From Allomuricauda sp. (GTDB lineage: Bacteria > Bacteroidota > Bacteroidia > Flavobacteriales > Flavobacteriaceae), in NCBI GenBank assembly GCA_028289745.1, contig JANQOD010000072.1:1-15200 (forward strand): DNA of 15,200 nt, read 5' to 3'. Made by a program: the position numbers and the translations under genes. Positions within the stretch are counted from its first letter, which is position 1, and every line of letters begins with the position of its first letter. Shown here piece after piece: positions 1-6,262 of this stretch. The notes beneath the pieces were generated by a model, which was not told where the DNA came from, ran no database searches, and saw nothing but the letters and a program-made list of their open reading frames with translations.

Positions 1-484
1 ATTGGCGGTCTTTAACCACGTATTGTAGTCCCATTGTGAGTTTAGCCTTGGAATTGCTGATACTAGTCTTGTCCGGGTCTTTACATTTTTTTCCGATCAA
101 GTCGGTAACCGGAAAATGGGGTTTTACTTTTTCATAAGGAAACAATGCCAAAAATTTACCGTCATCATTCATATAGCCGCTGTATCTACTTTGCCCATCA
201 GGAGTGGCCAAGAAAACACTCCCTTGGCCATAGGACCAGCCTTTAAAAGTTCTTTCTTCAGTGCTTTCAAAATTTTGGCCCTTTTCTTCCATTTCGCCCA
301 TCAACTCCATAAAACGTTTGCCCGTTTTGAGTTTGGCTTCTTCGCGAGTTAGGGCCGTATCGGCCGCTACATCTTTGTTGGCTATTTTTTTTACCAATTT
401 TTCAAGCAACTGTGCGTGGGTCATCTGTGTTGCCCCAAAAAGTAGAACAAAGACTACTAAACTGTTGAAACTTCCCATAATCAT
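1..484 (-). CDS. Secreted protein of unknown function, C-terminus beyond the window
   Basis: The frame is open from the ATG at 484 to the left edge, giving 161 visible residues with no stop. A signal peptide is clear: a hydrophobic stretch at residues 6-18, then THAQ, with probable cleavage after Ala24. The next part (25-75) is charged and probably helical. It leads into FKGWSYG (80-86) and a stretch with the pattern SGYMNDDGKFLALFP (102-116), which resembles the upstream gene (FENWQYG ... LGEVSADGQVTVLLP). The two are probably paralogues with a shared beta domain. Two in-frame starts exist, 484 and 478. The one at 484 overlaps the upstream stop as ATGA, which suggests translational coupling, so I prefer it. 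It is the most distal gene of the operon that can be seen. I do not recognise the family. Confidence 0.8.
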   Translation of the reverse strand, partial: MIMGSFNSLVVFVLLFGATQMTHAQLLEKLVKKIANKDVAADTALTREEAKLKTGKRFMELMGEMEEKGQNFESTEERTFKGWSYGQGSVFLATPDGQSRYSGYMNDDGKFLALFPYEKVKPHFPVTDLIGKKCKDPDKTSISNSKAKLTMGLQYVVKDRQ

Positions 485-1392
485 TGATTTAAATGAAAGT
501 AATATTTAGCGTCCGAAGGCAATGAAGTAGTTGCCGAAAAGTATTGATTCTTCCAAAAGGGCCCTCCAGCCATCGCACCTGTTGCGGATTTTTCTTGGCT
601 TCCCTCAAATCTGACCATAATAAGATTCCAACCCGATTGGAAGTTTAGATTATGGACAATATTCCCATTCGCACCTTTAATCGTGCTTGCTTGGCTCATA
701 AATACCCAATGGGCCCTATAGCCGTCTCCGGCCTTATCAAAGCAGCAGGGAGCATCGTTTGCCACCGGTTTTATCGAATTACCGAGGCTTAAGGCGCCCA
801 AGTATTCCTCCCCCCTATAAATTCCCGTGCGATGATCGGTGGAAAGATACTTGACATTTTCATTGGAATATGACAGTTCAAGGGATCGATCGTTAAAGGC
901 ATAACCAAATTGATCCCCCTTTCTCTCAGTAATACTTTCCATTTTCCAATTTCTAAAATCAAGTTTGGGCAATAGAACGGTAACCTGCCCATCGGCGGAT
1001 ACTTCTCCAAGTTTTAAAATGGTGGGTGGCATGCCCCTCCCATTGCTAAAGCTCACCTTGATGTCCGCACTGCCGTACTGCCAGTTTTCAAATTTTCCAG
1101 AGGTGTTGGTAGCAATTTTATTGCGCCAATAGAAATCCTCTTCGTTTTTTTGTTGAGCTGCCTTGTTTTTGGCCATTTGTGCTTTTTTGGCCTTCTCTTT
1201 TTCTGCTTTTCGTTTATCATCGATTTCTTTGCTTTGGTTAAGAATACCCTGCATCATGGCACGTTGATTTTCCGGCATACTTTGCATGATACTATCCATC
1301 ATTTTTTGAGCTCGTTCTTCCTCAGGGGTCTGGGCCATACAGGCCACACTGCCCAAAATCGCCAATACCGTTGTCAATACTTTAGTCTTCAT
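481..1392 (-). CDS. Secreted protein with N-terminal coiled coil, unknown function
   Basis: This is a 303-residue exported protein. The signal peptide (residues 1-20) ends in ACMA|Q. A Cys is present, but the residues before it (GSVAC) make a poor lipobox, so signal peptidase I is more likely. Residues 22-85 are very rich in Lys, Glu, Gln, Met and Ala, typical of a long helix or coiled coil. Residues 98-150 (FENWQYG ... LGEVSADGQVTVLLP) resemble the downstream gene. The C-terminal half is Trp/Gly/Asn rich and probably beta, with a CC pair near residues 217-218 and a GWNLI motif. It starts inside the end of the upstream gene (11-bp overlap), and its TGA overlaps the next ATG. It is probably periplasmic or on the surface. 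The family was not recognised. Confidence 0.85.
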   Translation of the reverse strand: MKTKVLTTVLAILGSVACMAQTPEEERAQKMMDSIMQSMPENQRAMMQGILNQSKEIDDKRKAEKEKAKKAQMAKNKAAQQKNEEDFYWRNKIATNTSGKFENWQYGSADIKVSFSNGRGMPPTILKLGEVSADGQVTVLLPKLDFRNWKMESITERKGDQFGYAFNDRSLELSYSNENVKYLSTDHRTGIYRGEEYLGALSLGNSIKPVANDAPCCFDKAGDGYRAHWVFMSQASTIKGANGNIVHNLNFQSGWNLIMVRFEGSQEKSATGAMAGGPFWKNQYFSATTSLPSDAKYYFHLNQ

Positions 1393-1798
1393 TGTTCTTT
1401 GTTTTTAATATGAGTTCTCCTTTTTTGTTTTCCAAAACAGTGGCCTTGGTCTTGCCCAAGACCACTTCCTTTTCTTTTTCAAATCCTTTGTTGGGGAACA
1501 ACCTGTCTTTTGAAAAGACTTCTTGGTCCTTGAATATTTTGATGGTTGCGCCGGCTTTTGGCAGAACCACATGGTTCTGTTTCTCGTACGGCCCGGTGAG
1601 GGCGCCCAAGAACGATTTGGTATCGGGATATTTTTCCAAAAGCCCTTGATCCTTTTTTACATCCGCCAAGAAAAACAGTGCGTCAATAGTATTGTCGCCT
1701 TTGTTCACCGCGACCACAATTTTGGCTTCTTGGGCCGTTTTGGTCTGGGCATTGCCACAAAAGGGAAGCAACAGCAGTATAAAAATCAGTGCTTTCAT
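1382..1798 (-). CDS. Small secreted protein, intact paralogue of the broken gene at 5777-6252
   Basis: This 138-residue protein has a signal peptide ending FCGNA|Q (residues 1-17). The mature part is Lys rich. It shares a recognisable pattern with the product of the broken gene at 5777-6252: EAKIVVAVNKGD against ETKILFVVHAGD, LLEKYPDTKSF against LAKKYPKSAF, then GPYEK against GRYSVEK. The C-terminal part (KATVLENKKGELILKTK) also matches what the broken gene encodes after its frameshift (TTVVSNSKKALVLKTG). It is therefore probably the intact member of a duplicated family. The start overlaps the upstream stop by one base (TAATG). There is no catalytic motif and I know no family for it. Its place in the operon suggests an accessory envelope protein. 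Confidence 0.85.
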   Translation of the reverse strand: MKALIFILLLLPFCGNAQTKTAQEAKIVVAVNKGDNTIDALFFLADVKKDQGLLEKYPDTKSFLGALTGPYEKQNHVVLPKAGATIKIFKDQEVFSKDRLFPNKGFEKEKEVVLGKTKATVLENKKGELILKTKNNED

Positions 1799-2256
1799 TA
1801 CTTACAGCTTACTTGGTAGGTAGTGTCATAGCCAATGGGCGCATTACCGCCCTCCAAAAAGAGTTTGCCCGATCCCGATGCGGTAAATTCCTTTTTGTTG
1901 ACGCTCAGATTGGCCGCACTATAGGTTTTGCCATTGACGATTAGGGTAAAAACCATTTTATCATCTTGTTGGTGCCCATTGATTACAATGCCGTCGCCAT
2001 TGGTGTCGGTGGTCTCCAACTTGTCGGATTTAAAGTAGAAATAGTCCTCCACGAAATAGGAGCAGTTGCAATCCACCTTATATTCCGTTCCTTCCATATT
2101 GACAAGTACAGTGCTTTTTTCAGCGTTCTTAAAAACGTTGGGTATCGGTTCTTTTTCACCTTTCGAAGGGGTTTCCGTTTCCTTTGTCCTGTTTTCGCCT
2201 TTACAACAAACAAGGGCCAAAGTCAATACTATATAGAGCGTTTTTTTCATGGTCAT
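1798..2256 (-). CDS. Small lipoprotein, unknown function
   Basis: This 152-residue protein has a lipoprotein signal: the hydrophobic run YIVLTLALV is followed by CC at residues 17-18. The mature N-terminus is a charged linker rich in Lys, Glu and Thr, of the kind seen in surface-exposed Bacteroidota lipoproteins, so display on the outer membrane is possible. From about residue 48 the protein looks like a compact beta domain. It has Cys at 63 and 65 (DCNCS) and near the C-terminus (VSCK), which may form disulfides, and a TNGDG turn that could bind calcium. The ATG at 2256 gives MTMKK; the in-frame ATG at 2250 gives MKK and a more typical signal peptide. It lies 4 bp after the CHAT-like gene and overlaps the next start. 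No function is assigned. Confidence 0.85.
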   Translation of the reverse strand: MTMKKTLYIVLTLALVCCKGENRTKETETPSKGEKEPIPNVFKNAEKSTVLVNMEGTEYKVDCNCSYFVEDYFYFKSDKLETTDTNGDGIVINGHQQDDKMVFTLIVNGKTYSAANLSVNKKEFTASGSGKLFLEGGNAPIGYDTTYQVSCK

Positions 2257-2260
2257 TTGT

Positions 2261-4519
2261 TTAGAATGGAAATTTTAGTTCTTGGGCCTGTGGAAGGATT
2301 ACGGTATAATCACCGTACTCATAATCCAATTGATGGCCTTTCATGTTGATACGTTGCAGTTTGCCACTTACATTAAAATAAATCTGTACCCCAGTTGCAT
2401 CGCCACTGACCCCAGTAAAACGAACACAATCGCCCTTGGCCGACAAACAAGCGATTTCTTGTTTTTTGAATTCGGGATTTTGCGATAAGGCGGCAATGGT
2501 CATTCGCTCGGGCCAGTTAACGATTGGTTTTATCATCACATCGCCTTTTGCAACGTCAGGAATTTGAAACGAGTCGGGATTTTTACCGAATAGCGTGCCC
2601 ATGTAGTAAGGCATTTTCTGGGTTTGGGCACCCAAATTGGCCATTCCCAAATCCTTAAATTTATTGAGGTTCAATTTTTGCCAACCTTGTCGGGGATTGT
2701 TCACATACATATACCCGAGTTCATCGGAAAAGGTATGCCCGCCCGGAATGTCAGGAGCCTCATACTTTGATGCCCCCGTATCAGCGTCATAGGTTATGGT
2801 CATGCCCCCATAAGGGCCAGAACCCGTGACACGAACATCTCTGGGGTTGACGTTCACCACTTCGGAATGAATAGAATAATCGGTGCCGTTAAAATGTAGG
2901 TAGGCCTTTAGCTCAAGGGTCTCTTTATCTGCCGGCAAGTCGGGTATTTCCAAGCCTTCAAAATGAAGCCGCAGCCCATATTCCTTACCTGGAATTTTTT
3001 TGATGTTTATAGCATCATCGGGGTCGTCTGGCAAGAAGGCAAAACGGTTCAAAACGGTATGATCGTCCACTTTTAAGGTCAAGGTCATGCCCCGTTCTTC
3101 AAATTCACTTCGGGTATAGCCCAAAAGATCCATTTTTACGACCAAGGTCTCGGGCTGGCCATCGCCAAAATCACCATCCAACGGGTAATTGTCCCCCGAT
3201 CGCAGAACGGTTTCCTTAACTGGGTGCAAGAGCTGTACGACCTCAATGGCATGGCGTGGTTCTCCGGTTTGTAAATGAAGTAGCTCGGTAGTCGTTTCTA
3301 CGGTATCTTTATTTATAATGTACCATGATTTAAGATTTGTTCTGAGTTTTACCGGAATATTTTCATGGGCTTTTTGGGCATCTAAGCCTTCCACAACCAA
3401 GTTTTTATAGAACTTATTGAATGCATTTATTGCATGATTTGAATACACCACATTCTGCCAATACAAGAAATGCCCATTTTTATGAATGCTCCTCATGGTC
3501 TCTTGCATATCACTATGCTGCCCCATTTCACAGGCACTAAAAATCCAGATTTTGTCCTCTACTTGGGGGTAGTAGTGTTGAAAGAAATTGGCTTTAAGGC
3601 CTACTCCATCTTCTGTTAAAACAATAAATTGGGCATCGATTCTAAGTTTGTCAAAATATGCCATACGTTCTTCTTTTGTCTTCTCCTTAAAATGGTGCTC
3701 AATACCTGTTTCGAGAATAGTTTTACAATTGGTATCGTTATATTCTTTTTCGGCCTCTTCTTCAGTAAAATCATAGCCTGACGGATTATAATCTTCGACC
3801 TGCTCGGTTTCTTCATCGTTGATTTCGAATGTATCGTAGTCAAATTCATCAAGGGGCATTATATTGCTCAATAACGCAGATTCACCGCAAAACAGCAGTC
3901 CGTGGGTACTCACGTGAACTAAATCATAGTTATTCCATGTTTTGAACAATGCAAGATCATCGGCAATCTCCTCTGATTTAATACCATCCCGATAATTATG
4001 GTGACTGCCTAAATAATTCACGGCCGGTTGTGCATCTTCATTGATACCGAATTGTTGTATATAAGGGTAAATAACCAATGCCTTTTTATACTGCCTATTT
4101 TCCTCACCTAGTTCGTGGGCAATTACATTGGTATTGTCCATTTCAAATAAGGGCCGTACCGTAGCATTAGCAAGTAGTGTGGGTTGTATTTTACCTGCAA
4201 CACCCTTAGTAATTTTATCAGATTGCAAAGGTTTGGTAATCATCATGGGCACACTGCCTTCAACAAAAAACATAAGGGAGGTTTTGTTCATCATCACTTG
4301 AGCACTATCGGGCAGCAGTTCCAATATTTCTTTAAAGCTACCGCCGGTATTCGCAAGTGCTTGGCCTTCAACAAGTGCATGCCAACTTGTATTGACCGCC
4401 TCTGTACGAAGCACTTTACTGACCATATAGTTTGGGGGCAGGTCCGCTTTGCTTTGCTTTTGCCTGTCGCACCCAAGTATAAACAGACACGCAACCGTTA
4501 TGTAACAAAGGTGTTTCAT
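2261..4519 (-). CDS. CHAT/caspase-like (clan CD) protease lipoprotein
   Basis: This 752-residue protein begins with a lipoprotein signal (lipobox ILGC, Cys17), so it should be membrane anchored outside the cytoplasm. Residues about 145-385 carry the marks of a CHAT-type cysteine peptidase. YDLVHVSTHG has the His-Gly motif (His206). IWIFSACEMG has the Ala-Cys motif (Cys330), resembling the typical CHAT SACxxG. The following WQNVVYSNHAINAFNKFYKNL matches the usual end of the fold, where CHAT proteins have a Trp then a helix with FY..L. The His-Cys distance is 124 residues, larger than I expect for CHAT. The extra length is an insert at about 222-262 with roughly 19 Asp/Glu. Residues 430-752 look like beta domains that I cannot name. 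It starts 3 bp after the hemopexin-like gene, so the two are surely co-transcribed. CHAT proteins known to me are mostly cytoplasmic, so the lipoprotein signal is unusual. The motifs are seen; protease activity is inferred. A gingipain-like (C25) peptidase is the alternative within the same clan. Confidence 0.8.
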   Translation of the reverse strand: MKHLCYITVACLFILGCDRQKQSKADLPPNYMVSKVLRTEAVNTSWHALVEGQALANTGGSFKEILELLPDSAQVMMNKTSLMFFVEGSVPMMITKPLQSDKITKGVAGKIQPTLLANATVRPLFEMDNTNVIAHELGEENRQYKKALVIYPYIQQFGINEDAQPAVNYLGSHHNYRDGIKSEEIADDLALFKTWNNYDLVHVSTHGLLFCGESALLSNIMPLDEFDYDTFEINDEETEQVEDYNPSGYDFTEEEAEKEYNDTNCKTILETGIEHHFKEKTKEERMAYFDKLRIDAQFIVLTEDGVGLKANFFQHYYPQVEDKIWIFSACEMGQHSDMQETMRSIHKNGHFLYWQNVVYSNHAINAFNKFYKNLVVEGLDAQKAHENIPVKLRTNLKSWYIINKDTVETTTELLHLQTGEPRHAIEVVQLLHPVKETVLRSGDNYPLDGDFGDGQPETLVVKMDLLGYTRSEFEERGMTLTLKVDDHTVLNRFAFLPDDPDDAINIKKIPGKEYGLRLHFEGLEIPDLPADKETLELKAYLHFNGTDYSIHSEVVNVNPRDVRVTGSGPYGGMTITYDADTGASKYEAPDIPGGHTFSDELGYMYVNNPRQGWQKLNLNKFKDLGMANLGAQTQKMPYYMGTLFGKNPDSFQIPDVAKGDVMIKPIVNWPERMTIAALSQNPEFKKQEIACLSAKGDCVRFTGVSGDATGVQIYFNVSGKLQRINMKGHQLDYEYGDYTVILPQAQELKFPF

Positions 4520-4522
4520 GGG

Positions 4523-5764
4523 TTATTTGATCAAATCATATATGGAATTTTTTTCAACCACTTTTCTTTTGCCCCTATCGTAGACATACTCCGTAGTTTT
4601 TTTATAGAAATAAATCCATCTTCCACTAAAAATTGCAGCATCCAAAAAATTGGGTACTCCCTTAAATCCCGTTTTAATGGAGGATCCAGAAGTACTCCTG
4701 AGTTTTTTGGAGTGGTAATCGTAGGCATACCACCGCTCACCCTTAAAAAAATAGTGGTAACCATCATCTGAGGAGTAAGCAGCATCAATATTTGATGGTA
4801 GCCCATTCCAGCCCGATTTAATAGTTCCTGTTTGGTCTACTTTACGGGTCTTGGGGTTGTATCTATAAAAATTGGATCCTTTTAGAAAGTAAGGAAAGTC
4901 ATTTTTATGATGCTCCAAAGCGGCATCTACATTATGAGGTACACCTTCATAATGTTCGTGCCCAAAAGTTGTTTCTTTCTTTACCGAGCGATGTTGAATT
5001 TGAGATACCGAAAATGCAGGTATTTCCGGAGAGCCTTTATTGTTATTATACTGTTCCCAATAGTAGTCGTCAATAAAAGCTCTGTTCACCAAAGCAGCAT
5101 CAATACCTAGAAACAGGTTTTTAAAACCAACACGGCCCGTTACTCGTTTTGGGGCATCTACCTTTAATTTTTTAGGGTCGTAACGGTAGTAATGATCGCC
5201 CTTAAAAAAATAGGCCTTGCCATTGGTCCATTTAATAACCCCATCAATATGGGTGGGCACGCCCTTGTACACATTGTTCGCCCCTATGGTGCCCGAGTAT
5301 TGTACTTTATTTGTTCTTGGGTTGTAGATATGTACTTTGTTGCCCTTAAAAAAGGCATAGTTGCCCGAGGTACCGTGGGCAATCGCCCCGTCAATGGGGC
5401 CCCTGATCCCTTTGAACCCATCGGAACCAATGATGCCGGAGCGTTCTTTTTTGCCACTGCTCATATTAAAGCGGAACCAATTATTGCCGCGGAACACAAA
5501 AACTTTTTTGGTCGTAGGGTCGACCATGGCAGCATCTACGTCTTTTGGAATGCCCTTAAAGGCATCTGAGCCCAAATTTCTGATCTCGCGTTTTTTTGTT
5601 TTAGGGTCGTACTGGTACACCTTGTCCTTGCCCACAAAAAAGTAGGCCTGGTTGTTGTGCGGCGATAGCACCGCAGCACGAATGTTCTCTATATCGTAGT
5701 TTTGCGCAAAGCCACAAAAGCTTGCCAAAAAGAGTAGTATTAAGAGTGTGGGTTTTGTTTTCAT
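4523..5764 (-). CDS. Secreted hemopexin-repeat protein, two tandem four-blade propellers
   Basis: This 413-residue protein has a signal peptide ending CGFA|Q (residues 1-20). The rest is eight hemopexin-type repeats. Each starts with an I/V/L-D-A/G-A-like strand and continues with a Y-F-F-K-G ... Y-R-Y-D/N-P strand, then a linker ending F-K-G-(I/V)-P. Repeats begin near residues 28, 75, 124, 173, 221, 279, 326 and 374. A hemopexin propeller has four blades, so this is most simply two propellers. The fifth repeat is irregular: it has DYYWEQYNNN in place of YFFKG and a longer insert (about 235-270). Hemopexin folds bind protein partners, ligands or metal; heme binding cannot be claimed here. 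The gene sits directly before the CHAT-like lipoprotein with a 3-bp gap. In eukaryotic matrix metalloproteinases a hemopexin propeller steers a protease to its substrate. A similar role in trans is possible but is inference. Confidence 0.92.
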   Translation of the reverse strand: MKTKPTLLILLFLASFCGFAQNYDIENIRAAVLSPHNNQAYFFVGKDKVYQYDPKTKKREIRNLGSDAFKGIPKDVDAAMVDPTTKKVFVFRGNNWFRFNMSSGKKERSGIIGSDGFKGIRGPIDGAIAHGTSGNYAFFKGNKVHIYNPRTNKVQYSGTIGANNVYKGVPTHIDGVIKWTNGKAYFFKGDHYYRYDPKKLKVDAPKRVTGRVGFKNLFLGIDAALVNRAFIDDYYWEQYNNNKGSPEIPAFSVSQIQHRSVKKETTFGHEHYEGVPHNVDAALEHHKNDFPYFLKGSNFYRYNPKTRKVDQTGTIKSGWNGLPSNIDAAYSSDDGYHYFFKGERWYAYDYHSKKLRSTSGSSIKTGFKGVPNFLDAAIFSGRWIYFYKKTTEYVYDRGKRKVVEKNSIYDLIK

Positions 5765-5776
5765 TTTTTGCCTTTT

Positions 5777-6252
5777 TTAAAACCCTTTCGATTTTTTATT
5801 CATAGGTGACTTAATAAGCTTACTACTGCCTGTTTTCAGCACCAAGGCCTTTTTTGAGTTGGAAACTACCGTTGTGCTTACAGTATTTATTTTGAACTGG
5901 TCGCCAGGAAAAAACTGATCCCCTGGGAAAAATTAATCTCCTGGGAAATAGGGCTTGTTTTTGTGCAGGGTCATACTTGCACTCAATATGGGTTTGATAC
6001 TGTTTTTTCTACGGAATAACGGCCTTTCAACACACCATGGTAAAAAGCACTTTTGGGGTACTTTTTTGCAAGTTTCATGCCCAACTTTTCCGCGTCGGAA
6101 TAGCGGATAAGATCCTGTATTTCATAGTCGCCCGCATGAACTACAAATAAAATTTTGGTCTCTTTTGACATTCTGCCTTTGAACTGTGCATTTATGCCCA
6201 CTGATGTGGTAAGCACCAATAGTATCAGTATGTTTTTGATTTCTATTTTCAT
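5777..6252 (-). pseudogene. Small secreted protein gene broken by a frameshift and a stop
   Basis: The intact first part (6252 down to 5983) encodes 89 residues with a signal peptide ending GINA|Q, then a domain like the gene at 1382-1798 (ETKILFVVHAGD ... KKYPKSAF ... GRYSVEK). It stops at a TGA soon after a run of six A (minus strand, 6003-6008). Reading on in the -1 frame from that run gives SIKPILSASMTLHKNKPYF, aligning with the paralogue's VVLPKAGATIKIFKDQEVF. That frame meets a TAA at 5933-5935. Past it, the same frame continues FFPGDQFFPGDQFKINT ... TTVVSNSKKALVLKTG to a TAA at 5777-5779, again matching the paralogue. One lost A plus one CAA/CAG-to-TAA change explains the structure. 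The truncated 89-residue protein may still be made and exported. Alternatives are a sequencing error in the A run or recoding. The gene starts 10 bp after the OmpA-family gene. Confidence 0.78.
5897..5950 (-). repeat. Three tandem 18-bp units encoding (Y/F)FPGD(Q/stop)
   Basis: Three adjacent 18-bp units lie at 5933-5950, 5915-5932 and 5897-5914. Read in the restored frame they encode YFPGD-stop, FFPGDQ and FFPGDQ. The units differ at only a few bases, mostly third codon positions. The intact paralogue has only one loosely similar segment (RLFPNKGF), so the units look like a local expansion inside the broken gene. The stop codon that truncates the gene lies in the first unit. Confidence 0.85.
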
Positions 6253-6262
6253 TTTCTTCTTT

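Noticed and set aside
4500..4507. Another ATGTAACA copy, as in the operator repeat
   Set aside because: It is a single copy inside the signal-peptide coding region of the CHAT-like gene. One 8-mer match in 15 kb is expected by chance.
2261..4519. Gingipain/PorU-type (C25) peptidase as first choice
   Set aside because: The local wording DLVHVSTHG and SACEMG, and the helix after the Cys, match CHAT better. C25 is kept as the alternative in the same clan.
4184..4771. 195-residue open frame on the plus strand across the hemopexin/CHAT junction
   Set aside because: It lies opposite two well-supported minus-strand genes, has no recognisable motif and arises from the reverse reading of conserved repeats.
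5983..6020. Programmed -1 frameshifting at the six-A run
   Set aside because: The new frame meets a TAA 68 bp beyond the run, so recoding alone would not give a full product. Two separate lesions fit decay better.
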